Source of the DNA: Agreia bicolorata
GTDB taxonomy: Bacteria > Actinomycetota > Actinomycetes > Actinomycetales > Microbacteriaceae
Length of the DNA: 64,000 nucleotides
NCBI RefSeq assembly: GCF_000938265.1
Contig: NZ_JYFC01000009.1
Location: 1 to 64,000, forward strand
Reading direction: 5' to 3'
Part shown: piece after piece, positions 1 to 8,146 of the stretch
Layout of the letters: every line of letters begins with the position of its first letter
Position numbering within the stretch: position 1 is the stretch's first letter
The notes under the pieces: model-generated
Told to the model about the DNA's origin: nothing
Databases searched by the model: none
The model's input: the letters and a program-made list of their open reading frames with translations, nothing else
Translations under genes and position numbers: made by a program

Positions 1-1
1 C

Positions 2-202
2 ACCCAGGCCCTCCTCTTCGACCTCCACGGAGGAACCCTGAAGCCCCTCCAGACCGGCCCGAACGACACCGCCATCCTCGAAGGCACCACCGTACACATC
101 TCCGCCGACGCCGCAGGCCTCCTCAACGACACCTTCAAGACCGACGCCGTCAAAGCCGGCCTCCTCGTCGGAATCGCCAAAATCACCGTCAACACCAAGT
201 AG
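2..202 (+). CDS. C-terminal part of a probable secreted HtaA-type protein (5' end outside window)
   Basis: An open frame runs from the window edge to a TAG stop, giving 66 residues. It reads as an ordered beta-rich C-terminus with a short pattern (LLNDTFKTDAVKAGLLVGI, then AKITV) that resembles the end of HtaA heme-binding domains, where a segment of the type LN-x-x-F-G-T-x-x-F-x-x-G-x-x-x-G precedes a last strand. Nearly every codon ends in C, a stronger bias than in the neighbours, which fits a highly expressed exported protein. No transmembrane anchor or sorting signal follows. The HtaA assignment is a similarity by eye over a short stretch and could be wrong; the existence of a coding 3' end is more secure. 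The gene is convergent with the next one and a long hairpin separates them. Confidence 0.45.
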   Translation, partial: TQALLFDLHGGTLKPLQTGPNDTAILEGTTVHISADAAGLLNDTFKTDAVKAGLLVGIAKITVNTK

Positions 203-232
203 TACTACTCCCCTGTGGCCCCCCGCCACACC

Positions 233-264
233 GAATGGCCCGCCACAGACGTGGCGGGCCATTC
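233..264. terminator. Bidirectional hairpin terminator between convergent genes
   Basis: A perfect 14-bp stem (GAATGGCCCGCCAC with its complement) closes a 4-base loop. It sits between a plus-strand stop at 202 and a minus-strand stop at 275, so it can serve both. There is no T-tract, as is common for actinobacterial terminators. Confidence 0.75.
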
Positions 265-274
265 GTGCGTTGCG

Positions 275-763
275 CTAGTCGAGGTTCACCTTCGCGTTCT
301 CACCGACGTCACCGACCGAGCCGGTGACCTTCGACTTCACGAAGCTGATCACCGAGGCGATGCGGCCTCCGGGGCTGTCCCAGTATTCGGCGCCAGAGGC
401 GGAGAACTTCAGCAGGGTCACGTTCGGGTCCTCGGGTCCGTCGGGGAACCAGGCCTCGACGAACGGGTTCCAGTACTCCTTCAGGCGCGCAGGGTCGTCT
501 ACCTGCGCAGCCGTTCCGGTGAGCGACACCCACGTATCGTTAGACGCGAACGAGACTCCGGCGACGGGGTTCACGCCGAGCTCTGCGACCTCGTGGGAGT
601 CGCGGGCCACGATAAACCAGAGGTCGCCGTCGAACTCGGCCTCCTGCACGGTGAGAGGGCGCGCGACGAGTTCGCCGAGCGTGTTGACGGTGGTCACCAT
701 CGCGAATCGGAAGTCCTTGATGAGGTCGGCGACTTTGGCGACGTCGGCGGATGAATCGGTCAT
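275..763 (-). CDS. Pyridoxamine 5'-phosphate oxidase-like general stress protein
   Basis: A 162-residue single-domain protein of the split-barrel flavin-binding superfamily, the group that includes general stress protein 26. The N-terminal KVADLIKDFRFAMVTTV strand-helix, the LTVQEAEFDGDLWFIV barrel strands and the W-N-P-F-V-E-A-W-F-P-D-G segment before the last strands are typical of this family. It is expected to be cytosolic and to bind FMN or a related flavin; no enzymatic reaction can be assigned from sequence. Length matches the family (about 150-170). It is convergent with the partial gene upstream and its start points away from the terC leader. Confidence 0.85.
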   Translation of the reverse strand: MTDSSADVAKVADLIKDFRFAMVTTVNTLGELVARPLTVQEAEFDGDLWFIVARDSHEVAELGVNPVAGVSFASNDTWVSLTGTAAQVDDPARLKEYWNPFVEAWFPDGPEDPNVTLLKFSASGAEYWDSPGGRIASVISFVKSKVTGSVGDVGENAKVNLD

Positions 764-840
764 GATGTGTCTCCTTTTGTCGGTACTCCTCCAGCCTCAT
801 GCAGTGCGCGAGAGCATGACAGGGGATAGACTTGAGCCCG

Positions 841-938
841 CAAGGGGAGTATTCCCGCACGGCTGACTCGTCAGTACGGACCCATCGACGGGTTCCGGGC
901 AGCCGGCCTTCACGATTGTGAGGGTGGAAGAGACCTTG
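841..938 (+). promoter_or_regulatory. yybP-ykoY (manganese) riboswitch upstream of terC-type gene
   Basis: The leader shows the hallmarks of the yybP-ykoY family. A closing P1 helix pairs CAAGG (841-845) with CCTTG (934-938). The first internal segment GGGGAGTA lies at its 5' side, an ACTCGTCAGTACGG block follows, a GC-rich arm (CCGGGCAGCCGG) sits in the middle, and GTGGAAGAGACC closes the 3' side. This family senses Mn2+ and very often controls TerC/Alx-type membrane proteins, which is exactly the next gene, starting 32 bases downstream. The identification comes from motif order by eye and has not been checked with a covariance model. Confidence 0.8.
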
Positions 939-970
939 GTTCTTCTACACCCGACCGTGGAGATACCCCT

Positions 971-1984
971 ATGCAGATCACACCTCTTATCTGGCTCATC
1001 ACCATCGCCGTGACGATCGCCTTCTTCGTCTTCGAGTTCTTCGTGCACGTGCGCAAGCCGCACGAGCCCACCATCGCCGAGTCGGCCCGCTGGTCGGTCT
1101 TCTACATCAGCCTCGCCCTGCTCTTCGGGGTCGGCATCGGCATGGTCTCGGGCTGGAACTTCGGTGGAGAGTACTTCGCCGGCTACCTCACCGAGAAGGC
1201 GTTGTCGATCGACAACCTCTTCGTGTTCCTCATCGTGATGACCGGGTTCGCCGTTCCCAAGGCCTTTCAGCAGAAGGTGCTGATGATCGGCATCATCATC
1301 GCGCTCATCATGCGCGGCGCGTTCATCGCCGTGGGTGCGACCCTCATCGAGAACGTGTCGTGGATCTTCTACATCTTCGGCGCGCTGCTGCTCGTGCTGG
1401 CCTACCGCCAGGCCTTCAGCGACCACGAGTCCGACCCGGCCAACGGCAAGGTCGTGAAGTTCGCCCGCAAGCTTCTGCCGATCACCAACGATTACCACGA
1501 AGACAAGATCGCGGTGAAGATCGACGGCAAGCGCTTCTTCACTCCCATGCTGCTCACCATTGTGGCCATCGGCTTCATCGACCTGGTGTTCGCGGTCGAC
1601 TCGATCCCCGCGATCTACGGACTCACCAACGAGGCATACATCGTGTTCACCGCCAACGCATTCGCACTCATGGGTCTGCGCCAGCTGTACTTCCTGATCG
1701 GCGGACTGCTCGAGCGCCTGGTCTACCTCGCCCAGGGGCTCGCGGTCATCCTCGCCTTCATCGGCGTGAAGCTCGTGTTCCACGCCCTGCACGTCAACGA
1801 ACTGCCGTTCATTAACGGCGGCCAGCACGTCGAGTGGGCGCCCGAGATTCCGATCTGGTTCTCGTTGGTCTTCATCGGCCTCACCATCACGGTGGCCACG
1901 GTGCTCAGCCTGCGCAAGACGCGCGGCGACGCCCGACGCGACGAGGCCGAGGTCGCCGTCGACGCGAAAGAGGGCAGGCTCTAG
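971..1984 (+). CDS. TerC family integral membrane protein (probable Mn2+ exporter type)
   Basis: A 337-residue polytopic membrane protein with about nine hydrophobic segments. Family motifs include ALSIDNLFVFLIVMTGF (about residues 76-92) and the second acidic transmembrane motif FIDLVFAVDSIPAIYG (about 200-215); the paired acidic residues in these helices are the proposed metal pathway. TerC/Alx/MeeF proteins are linked to Mn2+ efflux or metallation of exported proteins. The ATG is preceded by GGAG about 8 bases upstream. The manganese riboswitch immediately before it argues for induction by excess manganese. Its stop codon shares the palindrome CTAG with the stop of the convergent hydrolase gene. 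Confidence 0.9.
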   Translation: MQITPLIWLITIAVTIAFFVFEFFVHVRKPHEPTIAESARWSVFYISLALLFGVGIGMVSGWNFGGEYFAGYLTEKALSIDNLFVFLIVMTGFAVPKAFQQKVLMIGIIIALIMRGAFIAVGATLIENVSWIFYIFGALLLVLAYRQAFSDHESDPANGKVVKFARKLLPITNDYHEDKIAVKIDGKRFFTPMLLTIVAIGFIDLVFAVDSIPAIYGLTNEAYIVFTANAFALMGLRQLYFLIGGLLERLVYLAQGLAVILAFIGVKLVFHALHVNELPFINGGQHVEWAPEIPIWFSLVFIGLTITVATVLSLRKTRGDARRDEAEVAVDAKEGRL

Positions 1985-2898
1985 GCCGTAGGGCCGCTCG
2001 CGCGGAGCGCATTCCGGATGCGCGCCACGATGATCGCCCGCGCGTCGCGTCCCACGGCGGTCGGCAGCAGCGGGAACACGTGCACCTGTCCGGCTCCCTC
2101 GTGGTAGTCGAGCTCGACCCCGGCGGCCGCTGCCTTCTCGACGAGGAGGCGGGCGTCGGGGTTCAGCACGTCGCGTGTTCCCGAGAACAGCGTGATCGGC
2201 CCGAGACCCGCGAGCTCTCCATAGAGCGGGCTCACGACCGGGTCGAGCAGGTCGTGATCGCCGCGCCAGTACTCGGCCAGAACCTTGCCACCAGGCGTCG
2301 CGAGCCACGGATCGCTGGGCTGTACTCGAGGGATCTCGGGGTTGCTCCAGGTGAGGTCGAGTGCGGGAGAGATGAGCACCGTCTGCGGCAGTGTGATGCC
2401 GTGGTCGTCGCGCAGGGCGAGGGCCACCGACAGCGAGATCTGGCCGCCGGCCGAGTCGCCGCCGATGCTCGTGCTGCCGTAGTGCTCGATGCTGTCGCGA
2501 ACGAGATCGACGACGAATGAGGCGACCTCAGCCGCTGTTCCGAACGGAACCAGCGGGTAGATCGGAAGGATGACCGTGGTGTTCGCCTCGGCGGCGATCT
2601 GCGCGGCGAGGTTCCAGTGCTGGCTCACGATCTGGTTCACCCAGCCGCCTCCGTGAACGTAGACGAGGCTGCCTATCGGCGTTCCGATACGAGGCGCGAC
2701 CGTGTACACGGGCCAGCCGTCGCGATGCTCGACGTCGACACGAACATCCGGATGCAGGTGGCCGGGTGGCGCGTACGACGTCGGCCTGAGCTCGCGGGCC
2801 CGCACGTGGCGCCGCGCCTCGTCGGCCGAGACGAAGATGCGGTTGGCGCGCGTGAGTCGTAGGGCGGGAGCGACGATGCTGCTCGGAAGGGTGACCAT
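1981..2898 (-). CDS. Alpha/beta hydrolase of the hormone-sensitive lipase type
   Basis: A 305-residue serine hydrolase. The oxyanion-hole motif HGGGW is at residues 82-86, the nucleophile elbow GDSAGG at 147-152 (Ser149), an acid in SGTRDVL near 255, and the likely catalytic histidine in GQVHVFP near 278. This order is that of the alpha/beta hydrolase fold 3 group (HSL/GDXG esterases), which act on short acyl esters; the substrate is unknown. No signal peptide is evident. The gene starts 5 bases after the stop of the TPR gene, so the two are probably cotranscribed. It is convergent with terC, and their stops overlap by four bases. Confidence 0.88.
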   Translation of the reverse strand: MVTLPSSIVAPALRLTRANRIFVSADEARRHVRARELRPTSYAPPGHLHPDVRVDVEHRDGWPVYTVAPRIGTPIGSLVYVHGGGWVNQIVSQHWNLAAQIAAEANTTVILPIYPLVPFGTAAEVASFVVDLVRDSIEHYGSTSIGGDSAGGQISLSVALALRDDHGITLPQTVLISPALDLTWSNPEIPRVQPSDPWLATPGGKVLAEYWRGDHDLLDPVVSPLYGELAGLGPITLFSGTRDVLNPDARLLVEKAAAAGVELDYHEGAGQVHVFPLLPTAVGRDARAIIVARIRNALRASGPTA

Positions 2899-2903
2899 GA
2901 CTT

Positions 2904-3446
2904 CTATTCTGATTCGCGTTCCTGTGCCGCGGCGTCGAGAGCGCGCAGATAGTCTGCGTTGCCCCGAAGGGCGGGTTCGTAGCGGTCGATGTCGGGCGAG
3001 TGGATGCGATCGGCCGCCAGCGCGAGCAGCTCGGCGACGGCCGCATCGCTGCGCGACGCCGCGTGCAGCGACAGCGCAAGGAAGACGCGCAGCGAATCGG
3101 ACTCAGGAAACTCGGAGCAGGCCTCGCGCAGAACGACTATGGACTCGTCGAAGAGTCCGAGGTTTCGCAGAGTGCTGCCGTATTGCAGCAGGCAGCGACG
3201 GCGCGTATCGCCCTGCAGGCCCGCAGCGAGGGCGCGTTCGTAGAAACCGCGCGCTCGTTCCTCTTCGCCCGCGGTGTCGTAGGCCCCGCCGACCTCATAG
3301 ATCGCCTCCGGATGATCGGGGTACTGGGCCAGCAACGCCGTGACGTACTCGATCGTCGGGGCCATGTTGTTTCGGTCGCGGCGCGCGTAGCCCTCGGCGA
3401 TCGCCCGCTGCAGATCGTCTTCGTTACCCGAACGCAAGGGCGTCAC
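2904..3446 (-). CDS. Tetratricopeptide repeat protein
   Basis: A 180-residue soluble helical protein. Helix-turn-helix repeats of about 34 residues with the usual small/large residue spacing are visible (HPEAIYEVGGAYDTAGEEER; FYERALAAG; RCLLQYGSTLRNLGLFDES; LRVFLALSLHAASRSDAAVAELL). TPR proteins of this size act as protein-binding scaffolds, and no catalytic motif is present. The start codon lies 23 bases inside the preceding SRPBCC gene, which suggests translational coupling. The downstream hydrolase begins 5 bases after the stop, making a three-gene unit. A specific partner cannot be inferred. Confidence 0.82.
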   Translation of the reverse strand: MTPLRSGNEDDLQRAIAEGYARRDRNNMAPTIEYVTALLAQYPDHPEAIYEVGGAYDTAGEEERARGFYERALAAGLQGDTRRRCLLQYGSTLRNLGLFDESIVVLREACSEFPESDSLRVFLALSLHAASRSDAAVAELLALAADRIHSPDIDRYEPALRGNADYLRALDAAAQERESE

Positions 3447-3903
3447 CTGTCTCGAGCAGCGATTTGAGGCTCGACAGCACGATCGGCCAGCCGTCTGTCA
3501 CGCCCGCGAGGACCGCGCTGCCTGCCTCGAATCCGGTGTGGGTGATCGTGAGTTTCGTCTGCGCTCCGGCGGGCTCGATGTCGAAGGTGGCCGTCGAGCG
3601 CTTCTCCGATGCAAGCGCTGCTAGCAGCTCTGTGGAGTCGCCGACGGCCTCTCCGAACTCCGGGGTGAATGTCTGCCAGGTGAACGAGAGCCGGTGCGGC
3701 TTGTCGAACAGGAGAACGACCTGCTCCGCATCCACGATGTCGACGCCCGCGACATGCCAGGTCATCGTCGACCCGACCGCCCAATCGGTGCTGTGCGTGA
3801 GAAACCAGAACTGGCTCGTCAGCGACGGATCGGTGAGCGCCTGCCAGATGCGTTCCGGCGTCGCGCGAACGTAGATCGTGTAGGTGAAGGATTCGGCTGA
3901 CAT
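3424..3903 (-). CDS. SRPBCC family protein (AHSA1 domain)
   Basis: A 159-residue single-domain protein with the START-like helix-grip fold of the AHSA1 group. Diagnostic features are the opening strand SFTYTIYVRATPERIWQALTD, the WAVGSTMTW and HRLSFTW strands, and the final amphipathic helix after TKLTITHTGFE with GWPIVLSSLKSLLETG. Such proteins bind hydrophobic ligands or act as chaperone-related helpers; in actinobacteria they often accompany ArsR regulators, but none adjoins here. It is the first gene of a probable unit with the TPR protein and hydrolase. Confidence 0.85.
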   Translation of the reverse strand: MSAESFTYTIYVRATPERIWQALTDPSLTSQFWFLTHSTDWAVGSTMTWHVAGVDIVDAEQVVLLFDKPHRLSFTWQTFTPEFGEAVGDSTELLAALASEKRSTATFDIEPAGAQTKLTITHTGFEAGSAVLAGVTDGWPIVLSSLKSLLETGDALAFG

Positions 3904-3984
3904 GCTCCCGACGGTAGCGGATGCCCATGGGCGCCGACAGGGTCGTTCATTCGTGAGCTGGATCCCGGCCGATAGGCGCGGGCG

Positions 3985-4371
3985 TCAGACCTTGATCGTC
4001 GACACGGGGTAATCGAGAATCCTGCTGTCGGCGGTGACCAGTGTGAGTCCCTCGGAGAGTGCCTGAGCAACGAGCATTCGATCAAATGGATCGCGGTGTA
4101 GATCAGGCAGGCCTGCAAGCACCGCAGCATGCGCGGCTGTGATGGGCAGGTCGACATAACCGTTCGCCTGCAGTCCTGAGCGCAATGCGACCACGTCGAC
4201 ATCGAAATCGGGTCGCGCAAGAGAGTTCTTGATCGAGATCTCCCAGTGCGTGGCGGCGCTGACGACGAGTGTGTTCTCGGTCGACTGGAGCAGTGCGCGT
4301 ATTTGTGGCGTCAGGCGAGGGCTGTCGGTCGCGGCCCAGAGCACCACGTGTGTGTCGAGCAGGAGCCTCAT
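3985..4371 (-). CDS. PIN domain ribonuclease toxin (VapC-like)
   Basis: A 128-residue PIN domain protein. The acidic metal-binding residues are visible: Asp6 in LLLDTHVVLW, Glu44 in HWEISIK, Asp94/Asp97 in RDPFDRML and Asp115 in TADSRI. This is the VapC-type RNase signature and the gene is the second of a classic antitoxin-toxin pair, starting in a 4-base ATGA overlap with the antitoxin stop. VapC toxins cleave specific tRNAs or rRNA and are held inactive by the antitoxin. The LWAATDSP opening belongs to the subgroup often paired with Phd-type antitoxins, as here. Confidence 0.9.
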   Translation of the reverse strand: MRLLLDTHVVLWAATDSPRLTPQIRALLQSTENTLVVSAATHWEISIKNSLARPDFDVDVVALRSGLQANGYVDLPITAAHAAVLAGLPDLHRDPFDRMLVAQALSEGLTLVTADSRILDYPVSTIKV

Positions 4372-4613
4372 TCGTCGGTGGAGAACATCGCTGCGATTTC
4401 GTCTGCGGCGAGAGAGTCTGTGTCGTCGGGAAATACGGCTGTCGAGGTGAGAAAACCGATGCGCTGCTGAATAACGTGCTCGGCGGGGCTCAGGGATATG
4501 AGCTTCGCGACAGGGCGGCCTGCCTTGGCGATGATGATCGTCTCACCTGCTTCGGCGGCCGATACAAGGCGTGAGAAGTGTGTTTTGGCGTCGTGCATGT
4601 TCACGGTTCGCAT
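4368..4613 (-). CDS. Phd/YefM-type antitoxin
   Basis: An 81-residue antitoxin. The N-terminal MRTVNMHDAKTHFSRLVSAA segment and the following GETIIIAKAGRPVAKL strands are the Phd/YefM DNA-binding fold. The acidic tail (DDTDSLAADEIAAMF) is expected to wrap the PIN toxin encoded downstream. Phd/YefM antitoxins repress their own promoter. A palindromic stretch with repeated GACTA units lies just upstream at 4630-4654, a suitable place for such autoregulation. The pair follows the iron-transport operon on the same strand with only 34 bases between, so read-through from that operon is possible. Confidence 0.9.
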   Translation of the reverse strand: MRTVNMHDAKTHFSRLVSAAEAGETIIIAKAGRPVAKLISLSPAEHVIQQRIGFLTSTAVFPDDTDSLAADEIAAMFSTDE

Positions 4614-4629
4614 GGCACTCCTCGCCGAT

Positions 4630-4654
4630 GGACTTAGTCCGTCTAGTCTAGTCC
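4630..4654 (-). promoter_or_regulatory. Candidate antitoxin operator
   Basis: The perfect 11-bp palindrome GGACTTAGTCC (4630-4640) is followed by two more TAGTC units, so the stretch as a whole begins with GGACT and ends with AGTCC. It sits directly before the Phd-type antitoxin gene and overlaps the stop codon of the preceding ABC ATPase gene. Repeated half-sites are the usual target of Phd/YefM repressors. No binding data are available. Confidence 0.5.
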
Positions 4655-5466
4655 ACCGGTATGCGAGTGGCGCGACGAGTGCTGTGCGGAATTACGGTGG
4701 GGGCGCCCGATTCGTCGTCGATCATCACGGTGGCAGAGAGCCCGAAGACCTCGCGCAGCATCTCGACGGTGATCGTCTCCTGAGGGGTGCCGACTGTGAC
4801 GACTCGCCCCTCTTTCATCACGATGATTCTGTCGCTGTAACGCGCGGCCAGGTTCAGGTCGTGCAGAACCATGAGCACTGTCCTGCCGAGCTCGTCGTTG
4901 AGCCGATCCACGAGATCGAGCACATCGACCGCGTGGGCGAGATCGAGATAGGTCGTCGGCTCGTCGAGCAACAGGATCTCGGTTCCCTGCGCGAGCGTCA
5001 TCGCTATCCAGGCCCGTTGGCGCTGTCCGCCCGAGAGCTCATCGATCGGCCTGCCTGCGAGGTGCGTCATGCCGGTGAGCGCGAGCGCGGCGCCGATCTC
5101 CGCCTCGTCATCGCTCGACCACTGCCGGGCCCAAGACTGATGGGGGTGCCGCCCCCGGCTCACGAGTTCTGCCACGGTGAGTCCTTCGGGGGCACTCGGT
5201 GCCTGCGGCAGAATCGCGACTCGACGGGCGATGTCGCGCGTGCGCATCCCGTCGATGGGCGCCCCGTGCAGCAGAATCTCACCCTCGCGGGTTCGAAGCA
5301 GCCGACCGAATCCGCGAAGAAGGGTCGACTTGCCACAGCCGTTCGGGCCGATGATCGTGGTGACCGAGCCCGCCGGGATCGATACGTTCAACCCGTCGAT
5401 GATCGACGACCGGCCGTATCCGAGGGTGATGTCTCGAGCGACGAGCGGCGAGGAAGGCTCGGTCAT
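4648..5466 (-). CDS. Iron-siderophore ABC transporter ATP-binding protein
   Basis: A 272-residue ABC ATPase of the FecE/FepC family. Walker A GPNGCGKST, signature LSGGQRQRAW, Walker B EILLLDEPTTYLDL and the H-loop LMVLHDLN are all present and intact. The family energises import of ferric siderophores through FecCD-type permeases. The ATG at 5466 is preferred over a longer frame because it overlaps the permease stop as ATGA and the protein then begins, as usual, just before the first strand. It is the third gene of a permease-permease-ATPase operon probably controlled by the iron box at 8073. Confidence 0.93.
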   Translation of the reverse strand: MTEPSSPLVARDITLGYGRSSIIDGLNVSIPAGSVTTIIGPNGCGKSTLLRGFGRLLRTREGEILLHGAPIDGMRTRDIARRVAILPQAPSAPEGLTVAELVSRGRHPHQSWARQWSSDDEAEIGAALALTGMTHLAGRPIDELSGGQRQRAWIAMTLAQGTEILLLDEPTTYLDLAHAVDVLDLVDRLNDELGRTVLMVLHDLNLAARYSDRIIVMKEGRVVTVGTPQETITVEMLREVFGLSATVMIDDESGAPTVIPHSTRRATRIPVD

Positions 5467-6563
5467 GCGGCGGCTCTCCGATTCGTGCGGATGATCAAGT
5501 AGATGAGGAACGGCCCGCCGATAGCCGTGGTCACGATCCCGACCGGAAGGGGCGACGGCAGAAGCGTGCGGGCGATGAGATCGCTGGCCGTCACGAGGCA
5601 CGCTCCCATGAGCGCGGATATGAGAAGCGGAGGAGCCGCTGCGCCCGTGACGCGCAGCGCTATCTGAGGCGCGACGAAGGCGACGAAGCCGATGGGCCCG
5701 GCCGCAGAGACGCTGAACGCAGTGAGACCGACCGCGATGATGAGCAGCACCGTCTTGCTCGCGCCGACGCGCACCCCGAGCGCGGCGGCGGAGTCGTCAC
5801 CCAGCATCAGTGCGGGCAGCGATCGAACGACCACGATCGACAGCGCCGAAAAGAGCCCAACGGCGACGGTGACGGGCCAGAACTGTTCCCAGGTGCGGCC
5901 TTCGAGCGATCCTGTGAGCCAGACCGTCGCCTCCGTGGCCTGCGCGATTCGCGCGCCCGCCAGCATCCAGGTGGTGAGAGCCACGAGCACCGCATTGATC
6001 GCGATACCGACGAGGATCAGGCGGAATCCGTCGACACCGCCGCGCCATGCGAGCGTATACACCAGAACGGCCGCGATGAGGCCTCCGGCGAGAGCGGCGG
6101 CGGGCACGGCGACGACGGTTCCGACGATGGTGTTCGACCCCAAAACGATCACGGTCAGGGCGCCGACACCGGCGCCCGCACTGACACCGAGGATGTCTGG
6201 GCTCGCGATGGGATTGCGCGTGACGGTCTGCGTGAGGGCGCCGGCGAAGCCGAGCGCCACACCGACGAGCACACCGATCGCGGTCCTCGGCGCGCGCAAC
6301 TGCAGAATCGTGAAACGATCGAGCGGGTCGCCGCCACCGAGCAGCACGTCGGGCACGCTGAACAACGGCACAGGGTAGTCACCGGTTGCGAGGCTGATGC
6401 CCGCGGCGAGCAGGAGAACGGCGACCAGAACGACGAGGATGACGGCTCGTCGCGGCAACCAGAGGCGCGAGAAGGATCCGATGCGTAGGGGCCGCGGTGA
6501 GCCGGCTCCATCGCGTGGTTCGGGGACAGGCGCACGGGGCGCGAGCTCGCTGAGAGTCTTCAT
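5463..6563 (-). CDS. FecCD-family iron-siderophore ABC transporter permease
   Basis: A 366-residue FecCD permease with about nine to ten transmembrane helices. Family landmarks are LRAPRTAIGVLVGVALGFAGA, TRNPIASPDILGVSAGAGVGA (the coupling region contacting the ATPase) and GPIGFVAFVAPQIAL near the C-terminus. It is the second permease of a heterodimeric siderophore importer. The chosen ATG at 6563 overlaps the stop of the upstream permease as ATGA, and the resulting N-terminus carries about 35 hydrophilic residues before the first helix. Its own stop overlaps the ATPase start in the same way. Confidence 0.92.
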   Translation of the reverse strand: MKTLSELAPRAPVPEPRDGAGSPRPLRIGSFSRLWLPRRAVILVVLVAVLLLAAGISLATGDYPVPLFSVPDVLLGGGDPLDRFTILQLRAPRTAIGVLVGVALGFAGALTQTVTRNPIASPDILGVSAGAGVGALTVIVLGSNTIVGTVVAVPAAALAGGLIAAVLVYTLAWRGGVDGFRLILVGIAINAVLVALTTWMLAGARIAQATEATVWLTGSLEGRTWEQFWPVTVAVGLFSALSIVVVRSLPALMLGDDSAAALGVRVGASKTVLLIIAVGLTAFSVSAAGPIGFVAFVAPQIALRVTGAAAPPLLISALMGACLVTASDLIARTLLPSPLPVGIVTTAIGGPFLIYLIIRTNRRAAA

Positions 6564-8014
6564 AGCGCGGCCAATCGCCGGCGCCGGATGAGCGCGATGA
6601 AGACGGGGCCGCCGATCAGCGCGACCACGATGCCCACCTGCAGTTCGCCGGGTCGCAGCATCAGCCGGCCCACGACATCCCCCACGCACAGCATGAGTGC
6701 TCCGAGCAGCCCCGAGTACGGCACTGTCCAGCGGTAATCGCTTCCTACGATCGCCCGCGCCATGTGCGGGGCGACCAGGCCAACGAAGCCGATCGGGCCG
6801 CACGCGGCGGTGGCCGCGCCGGCGAGAAGGGTGATGGCCAGGATGCCGGACGCCCGGTGAGCGCGGATGTTCAGGCCGAGACCCACAGCGAGGTCGTCGC
6901 CGGTTGCGAGGAGGTTGAGACCGGGTGCACTGAGTAGTGCGATCACTGTTCCTGCAGCCAGAAAAGGCAGCAGCGGCAGCAGCACATCGAGCCCGCGGCC
7001 TGCCACCGATCCGACGATCCAGAAACGATACGAGTCCAGAGTCGACTCATCGAGAAGAACCAGCGCGCTCGTGATCGACCCGAGAAACGCGGCCAGGGCG
7101 GCGCCGCCGAGCACGAGGGTCATGGGGGAGCGCATCCCGCGACCGGCGGACGAGATGCCGAAAACCGCGGCGCTCGCGGCGAGCGCGCCTGCGAAGGCGA
7201 ACCACACGTATCCGGCCGGTGTGGAGACGCCGAGCACGTAGATGGCGACGACAACAGCGCAGGCGGCTCCCGCACTGATGCCGAGGATGCCGGGGTCGGC
7301 AAGCGCGTTGCGTGTGTGCCCCTGGATCAGCGAGCCGGCAGCCCCGAGGGCGAAGCCCACCACGATCGCGAGGATGGTTCGGGGGAATCTGATCGAGCGG
7401 ACGATCAGCTCCGCATCGCTTGCGCCGGTGTCGTATGGGGGAAGGAGGGCGGCGCCGACATCGGCGATGCTCAAGGGGCGCGATCCGATGGCAAGGCTCG
7501 CGAGTGCGGCGATGAGCAACAGGACGACAAGAGCAGGAAGCCAGCCGATGCGACGCAGCCGTAGTGCCCTGATCGGATCGTCGGGCTGATGCGGCACGAA
7601 GCCGTCGAGCTGTGCCGTCTCGCGGAGTACGACGTGCCGTCGAGTCAGAGGCGAGAGGCTGCGCCAGATTCCGAGTGGCGCGCCTTCGAGGTTTCGGGCG
7701 ATGAGCCCGCACCACTGCTTGCCTACGGTTGCGCCGGTTCGGCCCTGCTTGACCCCGAGGTTGCCGACGAGAACAGCGATGCTGGCCAGAACGGCCACGC
7801 TGCCGAAGACGAAGCGGTCGGCCGACCCGCCCCCGCGAAGGTCACTCAGAGAGGCGACAATCAGCATCCCGACCACGGCCGGTGCCGCGATCGCCGCGAG
7901 ATCGATTACGGCGGCGGCGACTCGCCGGGCGCCGATGCCCTGTCGACGCGCGGGGGCCGGAGGCAGCTCGTGAGGAAGATCTTCGGGGAGTGGGCGCAGG
8001 TCGGCGAGAGTCAT
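6560..8014 (-). CDS. RDD domain-FecCD permease fusion for iron-siderophore import
   Basis: A 484-residue membrane protein made of two parts. Residues about 28-125 form an RDD domain (ARR-VAAAVIDLAAIAAPAVVG with the characteristic Arg and Asp, two hydrophobic helices, then GATVGKQWCGL). Residues about 155-484 are a complete FecCD permease with IRFPRTILAIVVGFALGAAG, HTRNALADPGILGISAGA and GPIGFVGLVAPHMARAIVG. It would pair with the second permease as the ferric-siderophore channel; the RDD part has no known transport role. The ATG at 8014 is chosen because GAGGAGG stands 5 bases before it, whereas the longer start at 8056 has no ribosome site. It is first in the operon and faces the iron box. 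Confidence 0.88.
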   Translation of the reverse strand: MTLADLRPLPEDLPHELPPAPARRQGIGARRVAAAVIDLAAIAAPAVVGMLIVASLSDLRGGGSADRFVFGSVAVLASIAVLVGNLGVKQGRTGATVGKQWCGLIARNLEGAPLGIWRSLSPLTRRHVVLRETAQLDGFVPHQPDDPIRALRLRRIGWLPALVVLLLIAALASLAIGSRPLSIADVGAALLPPYDTGASDAELIVRSIRFPRTILAIVVGFALGAAGSLIQGHTRNALADPGILGISAGAACAVVVAIYVLGVSTPAGYVWFAFAGALAASAAVFGISSAGRGMRSPMTLVLGGAALAAFLGSITSALVLLDESTLDSYRFWIVGSVAGRGLDVLLPLLPFLAAGTVIALLSAPGLNLLATGDDLAVGLGLNIRAHRASGILAITLLAGAATAACGPIGFVGLVAPHMARAIVGSDYRWTVPYSGLLGALMLCVGDVVGRLMLRPGELQVGIVVALIGGPVFIALIRRRRLAAL

Positions 8015-8072
8015 TCCTGCCTCCTCGGCCGCGGGTCGGAGGGAGCCGGGTTGCATCCGCGATCCGATGTAC

Positions 8073-8091
8073 TTAGGTTAGCCTAAGCTAT
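8073..8091. promoter_or_regulatory. DtxR/IdeR iron box
   Basis: The 19 bases beginning TTAGGTTAGCCTAAGC match the DtxR/IdeR consensus TTAGGTTAGCCTAACCTAA at 16 of 19 positions. The box lies between the divergent permease operon and binding-protein operon, so a single Fe2+-loaded repressor could switch off both when iron is sufficient. Confidence 0.88.
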
Positions 8092-8146
8092 AAACGCTGC
8101 CGAATAATCGGTGCAGCGCCGCCTCCCTCCACACGAAAGATCGTTG

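Noticed and set aside
797-2308. A 503-residue minus-strand frame across terC
   Set aside because: It is antisense to the well-supported TerC gene and riboswitch, with a highly charged repetitive composition.
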